Positions 25,315 through 32,908 of a stretch of DNA of 64,000 bases are shown here, piece by piece. Under the pieces are notes generated by a model that saw only the letters and a program-made list of their open reading frames with translations, did not search any database and was not told the origin of the DNA. The first letter of the stretch is position 1. Each line of letters starts with the position of its first letter. The DNA is taken from contig NZ_FOJG01000001.1 in assembly GCF_900110835.1 (NCBI RefSeq), positions 806,001 to 870,000 on the forward strand. The letters are read 5' to 3'. This DNA is from Chitinophaga arvensicola (GTDB taxonomy: Bacteria > Bacteroidota > Bacteroidia > Chitinophagales > Chitinophagaceae). The position numbers and the translations under genes were made by a program.

Positions 25315-25380
25315 CAAAAGTACCGGTAGCGCTACAGGGGGGCAATGATATGCGTCAAGGCAGAATATGATATTTGTCAG
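25315..25380 (-). promoter_or_regulatory. Predicted FNR-controlled promoter of the RIC-like/ccoI operon, two boxes
   Basis: On the minus strand the -7 element is TACTTTTG (25322-25315) and the -33 element ATTG (25346-25343), with a 20-base spacer. Box 1 is TTGACGCATATCAT (25358-25345), centred about -42. Box 2 is CTGACAAATATCAT (25380-25367), exactly 22 bp further upstream. Both boxes share TGAC-N2-ATATCAT and resemble the FNR consensus TTGAT-N4-ATCAA. Confidence 0.6.
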
Positions 25381-25461
25381 GAATACGGCAGGAGGCCTTT
25401 TCACTGGCATGAGGTAAGCAACAAACAGCAATAAAGTCAGAAAATCCCGGGAGGTGTTCTC

Positions 25462-26172
25462 TTAGTCCTGCAGATTTGCAGTCCTGATAATTTCCGTCAT
25501 ATCGAGCAAGCGGATTTTTTTGCCTTCCAGTTCTATCATTCCATCTTTCTTAAATTCAGAAAGCAGTCTGATGGCGGATTCTGTGGCAGTACCTACCAGG
25601 TTGGCTATTTCTTCGCGGGAGAGGCGAACGCTGAGGGTATGGCCGTCTTCTTCCAGGCCATAGGTTTCTTTGATAAAGAGCAGGGTTTCTGCGAGTCTTT
25701 CCCTTACCGGCTTTTGTGCCAGATGGGTAATTTTGAGTTCGGCTTTACGCAGTTCACTTGATAAGATGCGCATCATTTCAAAAGAAAGGGAGGCATCTTT
25801 CTGTAGAATACTGAGGAACAAGTCTTTAGGTATAAAACAGATCGAGGAATCTTCGAGGGCCATGGCGGTGGCGGTATATCTTTCGTTGCTCAGCAGTGCT
25901 TTGTAACCCATGATATCGCCGGCTTTGATGAGGCGTACAATCTGTTCTCTTCCGTCGTCGCCGCTGTGCGACAGCTTTATTTTGCCATCGTTTACGCAGT
26001 ATACGCCGAACGGATAAGCGCCTTCATGGAAGATCACCTGTCCTTTCCTGTACACAGAGCATACTTTGGCCTCTGCAATCTGTTCAAGATTACATTGTTC
26101 TGCCTTGCAGAATACAGATGAGAAGCGATCCTTGCAATGTTGACATGAAGGATTGTGGAACGGTGTAGCCAT
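25462..26172 (-). CDS. Crp/Fnr-family transcriptional regulator
   Basis: The 236-residue protein (ATG at 26172; the TTG two codons upstream was rejected) has a cyclic-nucleotide-type beta-roll at residues about 28-140 and a C-terminal helix-turn-helix, LSREEIANLVGTATESAIRLL. Before the beta-roll is a cluster of four cysteines at residues 10, 13, 22 and 27, reminiscent of the Fe-S ligands of FNR, so oxygen or nitric oxide sensing is plausible. Its position next to the RIC-like/ccoI and oxidase operons, both of which have FNR-like boxes, makes it the likely activator. Its own promoter is TTTG-N20-TACTTTTG without such a box. Fe-S binding itself is inference. Confidence 0.9.
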   Translation of the reverse strand: MATPFHNPSCQHCKDRFSSVFCKAEQCNLEQIAEAKVCSVYRKGQVIFHEGAYPFGVYCVNDGKIKLSHSGDDGREQIVRLIKAGDIMGYKALLSNERYTATAMALEDSSICFIPKDLFLSILQKDASLSFEMMRILSSELRKAELKITHLAQKPVRERLAETLLFIKETYGLEEDGHTLSVRLSREEIANLVGTATESAIRLLSEFKKDGMIELEGKKIRLLDMTEIIRTANLQD

Positions 26173-26182
26173 AATCAATTTG

Positions 26183-26214
26183 CAAAAGTACTAATTTACG
26201 GCTCCTTAACCAAA
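26183..26214 (-). promoter_or_regulatory. Consensus promoter of the Fnr-type regulator gene
   Basis: Read on the minus strand, TTTG (26214-26211), a 20-base spacer and TACTTTTG (26190-26183) match the Bacteroidota housekeeping consensus. Only ten bases separate it from the ATG, so the leader would be very short. Confidence 0.75.
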
Positions 26215-26226
26215 GCAAAAGCAAGA

Positions 26227-26820
26227 GTGGCACTTAAATATTATATTATTTATAAACCATATGAGGTATTAACAAGGTTTACTCCGGAAGGTAACAAGGC
26301 CTGCCTCGCAGATTATTTTAAAGTGCCATCGGATGTATACCCGGTAGGGCGGCTCGATTATGATAGTGAAGGCTTGCTGATCCTTACCAACGACAAAGCG
26401 CTGAATCAACAGCTGTTGTTACCAAAAAATGCGCATGAGCGGGAATACTGGGTGCAGGTAGATGGGGCGGTAACAGCTGAGGCGGTGGAGCAATTGCAGG
26501 CAGGTGTGCAGATCAATGTAGACGGCCAGCTATATCGTACAAAACGTTGCAGGGCCACCATCTTTACAGAAGAGCCGGTGCTACCTCCGCGAAATCCGCC
26601 TATCCGTTTCCGCAAAAGCATCCCGGCTCCGTGGATCAGCATGGTATTGCAGGAAGGCAAAAACAGGCAGGTAAGAAGAATGACTGCTGCGGTTGGCTTC
26701 CCTACGTTGAGGCTTGTCCGTTATCGTATGGAAGAGATCACGATAGCCGGTATGCAACCCGGTGAAATGCAGGAACTAAGCAGGGAAGAGATTTACAGCA
26801 GGTTAAAACTCAGGAAGTAA
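26227..26820 (+). CDS. Pseudouridine synthase, RluE/RsuA family
   Basis: The protein has the RsuA/RluE core. It contains YYIIYKPYEVLTRF near the start, the catalytic VGRLDYDSEGLLILTND with the active-site Asp, and the C-terminal GKNRQVRRMTAAVGFPTLRLVR. It isomerises a specific uridine in rRNA, and RluE-type enzymes modify 23S rRNA position 2457 in E. coli. No S4 domain precedes the catalytic domain, which fits RluE. The start is uncertain. The open frame goes back to 26155, overlapping the regulator gene, but the first conserved residues follow a GTG at 26227, which I prefer (197 residues). Confidence 0.88.
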   Translation: MALKYYIIYKPYEVLTRFTPEGNKACLADYFKVPSDVYPVGRLDYDSEGLLILTNDKALNQQLLLPKNAHEREYWVQVDGAVTAEAVEQLQAGVQINVDGQLYRTKRCRATIFTEEPVLPPRNPPIRFRKSIPAPWISMVLQEGKNRQVRRMTAAVGFPTLRLVRYRMEEITIAGMQPGEMQELSREEIYSRLKLRK

Positions 26821-27071
26821 AGGGGCGTTATTTTTCCGGAAGATGAATACTGTCTGGCACACACGAATTGCGGCAATCTCCGGATCATGGCTTGATGATG
26901 CCAGGCGGCTGTTTTCAGGATCAGCAGTATGAAAAGATACGGCTATGGAGATGGTGTACAGCCGTGTAAGCCGCTGGCAGCAAGCGGCTCCCGTTTCCGG
27001 CCATCCGTTTTTGCTTTAAGCTTTATGCTTTCAGCTTTTTTAACTAGGTTTGTCACCTACAAATTTCTATT

Positions 27072-27947
27072 ATGCTGAAATCAATGACCGGCTTCGGAAG
27101 GGCAGAAAGCGCAAGAGGCGAGACTAGTATCGTAGTGGAGATCAAATCGCTGAATGGAAAGCAGTTTGAAGTGAATCTGAAGTTTTCTCCTTTGTTAAGA
27201 CCCTATGAATTCGACATCCGTGCGCTTATGCAGCAAACGTTGCAACGCGGTACCCTGGATGCGACCATCAATATCCGTCAGAACGGCGCCACCCGCCCGG
27301 TCGTGATCAATACAGACCTTGCAAAATATTATTACCAGTCTATCACCATGCTGGCTAACCAGCTGGAACTGCCTCAGGGCGATATGCTCAACGTGCTGAT
27401 GAAATTACCGGAAGTGGTAAGTCCGGCTACAGAGCAAATGACAGAAGAAGAATGGAAAGATGTGGAAGATACCCTGCGTCAGGCACTGACCGACCTGGAT
27501 ACCCATCGCCAGGATGAAGGACTGATGCTGGAAGCAGATCTGCAAACCCGCATAGATAACATCGACGCCTATATGCAAAAGGTACGCGAACTGGATCCGC
27601 TCCGTAAAGACCGTATCCGTCAGCGTCTGGAAGGCTTACTGGCAGAACATGTTGGAAAAGAAAACGTAGATAGCAACCGCCTGGAACAGGAGTTGATCTT
27701 CTATCTGGAAAAACTGGATATCTCTGAAGAACTCTCCCGTCTCGAAAACCACCTGCGCTATTTCAAGGAAATCCTGAAGGATGCAGATTCCGCTAAAGGA
27801 AAGAAACTGGGATTTGTATTACAGGAAATTGGTCGCGAAATCAATACCACCGGCTCCAAAGCCAACGACGCCGGTATACAGCAGTGGGTAGTGCTGATGA
27901 AAGATGAACTGGAAAAAGCCAAAGAACAAGTATTAAACGTTTTATAG
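27072..27947 (+). CDS. YicC/YloC-family endoribonuclease
   Basis: This 291-residue protein opens with MLKSMTGFGRAES, the family signature, followed by VEIKSLNGKQFEVNLKF. It ends with the conserved C-terminal GKKLGFVLQEIGREINTTGSKA segment shared by DUF1732 domains. YicC proteins are reported to be stress-linked ribonucleases that act on small or messenger RNAs. In many bacteria the gene precedes gmk, but here gldH follows after 15 bases. A -7 element TAGGTTTG lies at 27045-27052, 19 bases before the ATG. The 250-base gap before it shows a hairpin-prone stretch but no gene. Confidence 0.92.
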   Translation: MLKSMTGFGRAESARGETSIVVEIKSLNGKQFEVNLKFSPLLRPYEFDIRALMQQTLQRGTLDATINIRQNGATRPVVINTDLAKYYYQSITMLANQLELPQGDMLNVLMKLPEVVSPATEQMTEEEWKDVEDTLRQALTDLDTHRQDEGLMLEADLQTRIDNIDAYMQKVRELDPLRKDRIRQRLEGLLAEHVGKENVDSNRLEQELIFYLEKLDISEELSRLENHLRYFKEILKDADSAKGKKLGFVLQEIGREINTTGSKANDAGIQQWVVLMKDELEKAKEQVLNVL

Positions 27948-27962
27948 TAAGGCGAATACCGT

Positions 27963-28451
27963 ATGAACAGACTTTTCCTGGCTACAGCAGGTTTATTATT
28001 ACTGGCTGCTGCCTGCAAGCCACCTAAAATGGACACTTACGAGAAAAACCTGGAAGTTCCCGGGCATGAGTGGACATATGACTATAAACCATCTTTTGAA
28101 GTAAAAATACAACCGGAAGATACTGCGTACCTTTACAATATCTGTGTAAATATCAGGCATACCGATGCTTATCCTTACAGTAACATCTGGGTATTGGTAG
28201 GTACACAGTATCCCGGCGACAGCATACCGAAGGAACAACGTGTAGAGCTACCCCTGGCTGATGTAACCGGTAAATGGAACGGTTCCGGCCTGGATGATAT
28301 CTATGAACACCGGATCTTCATCCAGCAAAATGCGATCTTTAATAAACCAGGTACCTACAAGTTTACCTTCGAACAAAATATGCGGCAAAATCCGCTTCCC
28401 CATGTAATGAATGTTGGCTTGCGGATTGAGAAAGCCGGCACAAGGCCATGA
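27963..28451 (+). CDS. gldH: Gliding motility lipoprotein GldH
   Basis: The 162-residue protein has a lipoprotein signal ending LLLLAAAC with the lipid-anchor Cys near residue 18. The GldH-type body contains EVPGHEWTYDYKPSFEV, then YPYSNIWVLVGTQYPGD, with GTYKFTFEQNMRQNPLPHVMNVGLRIEK at the end, quoted here only as a region. GldH is an outer-membrane-associated lipoprotein needed for gliding in Flavobacterium johnsoniae and linked to type IX secretion. Its presence fits a gliding Bacteroidota. The stop overlaps the start of the next gene, a histidine kinase, by four bases, so the two are coupled. Confidence 0.9.
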   Translation: MNRLFLATAGLLLLAAACKPPKMDTYEKNLEVPGHEWTYDYKPSFEVKIQPEDTAYLYNICVNIRHTDAYPYSNIWVLVGTQYPGDSIPKEQRVELPLADVTGKWNGSGLDDIYEHRIFIQQNAIFNKPGTYKFTFEQNMRQNPLPHVMNVGLRIEKAGTRP

Positions 28452-29467
28452 TGAAAAGAATTTTCAATAAAATGCAGGAAGGAAAATCCGTTTCCTTCGT
28501 CTATTTTTTAGTAATGGCATATACGATTGCCGCACTGGTTTGGTGGGGCATTCTACTGTTCAGACAAAGTGAGCAGATCCGGAGATTTGAACAACAAAAC
28601 CTTTCCCTGCGGGTAGATAGTCTCGCACAACCGGTAGAACATCAGTTGCAACTGCAACGGATCAATAAAGAAGAGCACATGCGCTCCTTCAAATACCTGG
28701 GCGAAGGCATTATCTTCCTGGGAATTATTCTACTCGGCGCACTCTTTGTATATAGAGCCGTATGGAAGTATATGAAACTCAGCAGGCAGCAACAAAATTT
28801 TATGATGGCCGTCACACATGAACTGAAATCACCCATCGCTGCCGCCAAGCTAAACCTTGAAACCATCCGAAAACACCGGCTGGATGAGGAAAAGCAACTG
28901 AAACTCATTAATAATACCATCCGTGAAACCAATCGCCTCGATCAGCTATGTAACAATATCCTGCTCGCCGCGCAACTGGAAACACATAAATACCAGGTGT
29001 TTAAAGAGCCCCTGGACTTTTCAGCGCTGGTGGAAAACAGTATCAAAGACCTCGATGGCCGCATTGGTACCCACCAGATCATACCGGATATTTTACCCCA
29101 TGTGTGGATGGAGGGCGATAAACTAACCCTGCAGATTGTACTGAGCAACCTCGTAGAGAATGCCGCCAAATACGCACCCAAGAACACCACCATTTACGTA
29201 AATCTGTTTGAGAAAAACAAACAGCTCATATTACAGGTGATCGACGAAGGTCCGGGGATTCCGGAAGAAGAGAAAAGCAGGATCTTCCTGAAATTTTATC
29301 GCGTGGGTAACGAAAACACCCGTAAAGCAAAAGGCTCCGGCCTGGGCCTGTTCCTCACAGCAAAGATCGTGGAACAACACGAAGGTAGCATCGAAGTAAA
29401 GGACAACGAACCCGCCGGCAGCTGTTTTGAAATATCCTGGCTGCAATATTCCGTGCAAACAGCGTAA
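28448..29467 (+). CDS. Sensor histidine kinase (HisKA/HATPase)
   Basis: The 339-residue kinase has a membrane helix at about residues 17-38, a short extracytoplasmic segment of about 55 residues, a second helix near residues 83-105, and a complete kinase core. The phosphoacceptor box is HELKSPIAAAKL, the N-box LSNLVENAAKYAP, the G1 box DEGPGIPEEE and the G2 box GSGLGLFLTAKIV. The small sensor loop suggests that it reads a membrane or lipid signal rather than a soluble ligand. It is translationally coupled to gldH (ATGA overlap) and followed by its OmpR-type regulator after 62 bases. A link between this system and motility or envelope genes is suggested by position only. Confidence 0.9.
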   Translation: MMKRIFNKMQEGKSVSFVYFLVMAYTIAALVWWGILLFRQSEQIRRFEQQNLSLRVDSLAQPVEHQLQLQRINKEEHMRSFKYLGEGIIFLGIILLGALFVYRAVWKYMKLSRQQQNFMMAVTHELKSPIAAAKLNLETIRKHRLDEEKQLKLINNTIRETNRLDQLCNNILLAAQLETHKYQVFKEPLDFSALVENSIKDLDGRIGTHQIIPDILPHVWMEGDKLTLQIVLSNLVENAAKYAPKNTTIYVNLFEKNKQLILQVIDEGPGIPEEEKSRIFLKFYRVGNENTRKAKGSGLGLFLTAKIVEQHEGSIEVKDNEPAGSCFEISWLQYSVQTA

Positions 29468-29529
29468 ATTAGATGACGGATTGATGAATACCGGAAATCC
29501 GGATTCGATGTAAAATCAAACAATAACAC

Positions 29530-30240
29530 ATGAAGGAAGCGACAAAGGCATCAATACTGCTGGTGGAGGACGAAGAAAATCTCCAGGAAGCGCTGAAGCT
29601 GAACCTGGAGCTGGAGGGTTACGAAGTTACTGCAGTGGACAACGGCACTGCTGCGCTGAAAGCAGTCAAAAACGAATATTTCGATCTCATTATACTGGAC
29701 ATCATGCTGCCTGAAATGGATGGTATCGCCGTTTGCGAAAACATCCGTATTCAGAATAATGAAATCCCCATCCTTTTCCTGAGCGCCAAAAATAGCAGCG
29801 CCGACCGCGTACTGGGACTCAAAAAAGGAGGCGATGACTACATGACCAAGCCCTTCAACCTGGAAGAACTCCTGCTGAGGGTAGAAAAACTCATTGTCAA
29901 AAACAAGAAAATCCAGGATAAAGACAGCGTTCCAAACGTATACCGTTTTGGCGACAACGTCATCGATTTCGCCGCACAGGAATGCGTAGGCAAAGACGGT
30001 AAACACTATGAACTCAGCAAGAAAGAAGCAATGCTGCTGAAACTCCTCATCGAAAACAAAGGAGAAGTAGTAACCCGTGAAAAAATATTGCAGGTGGTAT
30101 GGGGCTACAACGTATATCCCACTACGAGAACCATCGATAACTTTATCCTCAATTTCCGCAAGTACTTCGAAGAAGATAGCCGGAATTCCCGCTATTTCCA
30201 CTCTGTAAGAGGCGTGGGATATAAATTTACCGAGGCATAA
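29530..30240 (+). CDS. OmpR-family response regulator
   Basis: The 236-residue protein has an intact receiver: ILLVEDEENL (acidic pocket), LIILDIMLPEMDG (phosphoacceptor Asp), LFLSAKN (switch Ser) and MTKPF (Lys). The winged-helix output domain holds LSKKEAMLLKLLIENKG and ends HSVRGVGYKF. It is the partner of the kinase immediately upstream. A 16-bp hairpin follows the stop codon, marking the end of the gldH-kinase-regulator transcription unit. Confidence 0.93.
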   Translation: MKEATKASILLVEDEENLQEALKLNLELEGYEVTAVDNGTAALKAVKNEYFDLIILDIMLPEMDGIAVCENIRIQNNEIPILFLSAKNSSADRVLGLKKGGDDYMTKPFNLEELLLRVEKLIVKNKKIQDKDSVPNVYRFGDNVIDFAAQECVGKDGKHYELSKKEAMLLKLLIENKGEVVTREKILQVVWGYNVYPTTRTIDNFILNFRKYFEEDSRNSRYFHSVRGVGYKFTEA

Positions 30241-30261
30241 CCCCCGGCAACTCATTTCTTT

Positions 30262-30301
30262 AGTAAATATGGCAGTATACTTATCTACTGCTATATTTAC
30301 T
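30262..30301 (+). terminator. Hairpin terminator after the OmpR-type regulator
   Basis: Arms 30262-30277 and 30286-30301 pair over 16 bases with one G-U pair around an eight-base loop. The hairpin begins 21 bases after the stop codon. There is no strong T-run. Confidence 0.6.
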
Positions 30302-30467
30302 GAGGTTAAATGCTAATAGCACTCAGCCACTTTTCACCTCATTCTCCCCAGTTTCCCCCAAAATCCGACCTCATAGTAAATCCCACTTTATATTGGGCAT
30401 TAATTAGCCGATATTTATTTTGCTTATAAAGAGAAGAGAAGAAGTATACTTCCTATAAACCTAATTA

Positions 30468-31274
30468 GTGGCACATTATACTGATATTGTCTTTGCTGCG
30501 GATTGGCCCTTCTGGCTGTTTTTTTTGTTAAGTCTCGTTACCCTAATAGTATTTTTTACCCTGCGGGAAAGAAAAATCAGGAGAGCCTCAGCGAAAGAGA
30601 TAACCAAGAACCATGCGTTGATTAACCTGGAACTCCATGCTTTCCAGGCGCAGATGGACCCGCATTTCATTTTTAATAGCCTCAATGCTATTCACCATTA
30701 TATCCTTACTACCAGTACGGACATGGCATCCCTTTACCTTACCCGCTTCTCCCGCCTCATGCGCCTCATGATCGGCAACTTCAACAAAGAATGGATATCC
30801 CTCCAGGATGAACTGGATGCCCTAGAACTCTATATTCAACTCGAACAACTCCGCTTCGATGAACAATTCAGCTATAAACTGAACGTATTACCGGATGTAA
30901 ACAAACAATTCACCCTCATTCCTCCCCTGATTATCCAGCCCTATGTGCAATATGCCATATGGCACCGCCTTTTGCTAAGGCCCGAAAAATCAGGAGGAGA
31001 ACTCCAGATCACCATCTGCAGGGAAAAAGATCGTCTTTGTATTCAGCTGGAAGACAACGGTATCCTGATCACCGAAATGCTCGACAGTACCGGCGAAAGA
31101 CAAGCCTCCGGGATAGATATCGCCTCGGAAAGGCTTTATATGATGAGTGAAAAATACCATATGCATGCCAGCATAAAAGCGTTGCAAATGTATAACGAGC
31201 AACGGGCGCCAACCGGCAACCGCCTCATTATCAGTATGCAACATATCGCTGCCCGCCAGTCCCTGGCCGGATAG
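30468..31274 (+). CDS. LytS-type sensor protein with degenerate ATP site
   Basis: This 268-residue protein begins at a GTG (30468). It has one N-terminal membrane helix (about residues 14-30) and a PF06580-type domain with the phosphoacceptor motif QMDPHFIFNSLNAIHHYIL. The nucleotide-binding half is altered. The N-box that should read like QPFVENAIWHG (as in the 7800-8639 paralogue) is QPYVQYAIWHR, losing the conserved Glu-Asn pair. The G1 box is DNGILITEML instead of DNGIG. Kinase activity is therefore doubtful, and it may act as a pseudokinase or phosphatase partner. A LytTR regulator gene follows after 111 bases, which fits the usual pairing. Confidence 0.8.
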   Translation: MAHYTDIVFAADWPFWLFFLLSLVTLIVFFTLRERKIRRASAKEITKNHALINLELHAFQAQMDPHFIFNSLNAIHHYILTTSTDMASLYLTRFSRLMRLMIGNFNKEWISLQDELDALELYIQLEQLRFDEQFSYKLNVLPDVNKQFTLIPPLIIQPYVQYAIWHRLLLRPEKSGGELQITICREKDRLCIQLEDNGILITEMLDSTGERQASGIDIASERLYMMSEKYHMHASIKALQMYNEQRAPTGNRLIISMQHIAARQSLAG

Positions 31275-31385
31275 CCTTTAATTGGAAATATGCCGTAAAA
31301 TGCTTAATTTCTACATGGCTAAGTTGACGCAAAGAACCATATTTATCTTCCCATAAATCTGACGAGACCTACATAATCTGACCAA

Positions 31386-32132
31386 ATGCGTACCATTATC
31401 GTGGACGACGAGAAACACAGTCGGGATGCACTGCTCATGATGCTCGGGCGGTACTGTCCCCATGTTGTCGTGGAAGCTGTTTGTGGCAGCGGCGAAGATG
31501 CCATCACTGCTATTCACACCCTTCATCCCGAACTGATTTTCCTGGACATTGAAATGCCGGGAATGGATGGGTTCCAGGTACTCGAAGCCTGTCAGGATTG
31601 CTCATTTGCCGTTATTTTCATTACCGCTTACGATCAGTACGCCCTCCAGGCTATCCACCATAGCGCACTGGATTACCTGCTCAAACCCATTGATATCCAG
31701 GAACTGAAAGGCGCCGTAGAAAAAGCCGGCTCTCAGTCAACAACCATCACCGCCAAAAAAGTGGATAACCTGCTGCTATTCCTGCAGCAACACCTGAACC
31801 AGGATGAAAGACTTGCATTGCCCACTGCCGATGGCCTCCGGATGGTGACGGCTAAAAATATTATCTATTGCAAATGCGTAGGAAGCCAGACAAGGCTGCA
31901 TTTACAGGAGCCGGAGAAACCGGTAATGGTGTGCAGAACTCTCCTCGAAATGGAGCTATGGCTCGCCGATAAAGGTTTTTTCCGGGTGCATAACAGCTTC
32001 CTGATCAACCTGTCGTTTATGGAGAAATACATTAAGGGAGACGGTGGCGAAATAATTATGTGCGATGGCTACAGCGTGCCGGTGGCAAGAGATAAAAAAC
32101 ACGATTTCCTGCTGCGTATCGAAAGATTATAA
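31386..32132 (+). CDS. LytTR-family response regulator
   Basis: The 248-residue protein has a receiver domain with IIVDDEKHSRD, the phosphoacceptor in IFLDIEMPGMDGF, the switch Thr in IFITAYDQYAL and the Lys in LLKPID. A C-terminal LytTR DNA-binding domain follows (MVTAKNIIYCKCVGSQTRL, and FFRVHNSFLINLSFM). The receiver appears functional even though its presumed partner upstream has a degraded ATP site, so it may be phosphorylated by another kinase. Its 3' end overlaps the convergent batE gene by six bases. Confidence 0.92.
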   Translation: MRTIIVDDEKHSRDALLMMLGRYCPHVVVEAVCGSGEDAITAIHTLHPELIFLDIEMPGMDGFQVLEACQDCSFAVIFITAYDQYALQAIHHSALDYLLKPIDIQELKGAVEKAGSQSTTITAKKVDNLLLFLQQHLNQDERLALPTADGLRMVTAKNIIYCKCVGSQTRLHLQEPEKPVMVCRTLLEMELWLADKGFFRVHNSFLINLSFMEKYIKGDGGEIIMCDGYSVPVARDKKHDFLLRIERL

Positions 32133-32897
32133 CCGTTTGATATAATTACAACTGATCCAGCCGTTCTTACCATCCGCCAGTTCAATCTTGCAGAAGTCGT
32201 GCGTAGCATCCGTAATATGTACTTTCATGCCCTCTCCTACTTCAAACGCATCCCGGCTGTTTTCGTCCGGAGAAGTCTTGGCCTTGATGTTACTGTTCAT
32301 CACAATGCCCGCTTCATGGTTATTCGCCCCCAGGTAAGTATCTACAGACATCAGCAGGTATAAAGCGCATAACACCCCAATCACATAATTACCCCAGCGT
32401 AAAAATTTATTCTTCCACCCCGGGAGATAAGTGTTGAGCATAATGCCGGTAATCAGCAGCCAGAAAAGTACGACAGTACCTATTGCCCAGCCGTTGGCTT
32501 TATGAAGATGTTGTAATTGCAGCCACCACTGCTGAAAAAATACCATCGGCAATTCTTCTACAAAACCATTTACTTTCTGATTGGCAATCGCCAGGTTATG
32601 TTTCACTGCACCATCGTTGGGTGATAGTTGCAGTGCTTTCTCATAGCAGTAGATCGCTTGCCCGGTTTTGCCTGCCTTGTACCAGGCGTTGCCGGCGTTA
32701 AAGTAAAGTGCTTTCTGAGTGTGGCCTTCGTCCAGCAGTTGCTGGTAAACCCGGGCCGCTTCTGTATACTTGCTCTGGTTAAACAGTTTGTTTGCTTCTT
32801 CAAACCGCTGCTGCTGATTGGTGGCAGCCTGACTTACCGTAAAGGAAAGCAGGCATATCAGCGTCAATAAAACCGTTTTAATATTTTTATACTGCAT
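32127..32897 (-). CDS. batE: BatE-like tetratricopeptide/SH3 membrane protein
   Basis: The 256-residue protein has a signal peptide (MQYKNIKTVLLTLICLLSF), two or three tetratricopeptide repeats at about residues 30-105 (ALYFNAGNAWYKAGKTGQAI, then ALQLSPNDGAVKHNLAIA), two membrane helices near residues 135-185, and a C-terminal SH3-like domain ending NGWISCNYIKRL. This layout matches BatE of the Bacteroides aerotolerance (bat) operon. It follows batD by 11 bases on the same strand. Bat proteins are thought to support oxidative stress resistance or envelope integrity. The mechanism is not established. Confidence 0.85.
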   Translation of the reverse strand: MQYKNIKTVLLTLICLLSFTVSQAATNQQQRFEEANKLFNQSKYTEAARVYQQLLDEGHTQKALYFNAGNAWYKAGKTGQAIYCYEKALQLSPNDGAVKHNLAIANQKVNGFVEELPMVFFQQWWLQLQHLHKANGWAIGTVVLFWLLITGIMLNTYLPGWKNKFLRWGNYVIGVLCALYLLMSVDTYLGANNHEAGIVMNSNIKAKTSPDENSRDAFEVGEGMKVHITDATHDFCKIELADGKNGWISCNYIKRL

Positions 32898-32908
32898 CCG
32901 TTATGTAG

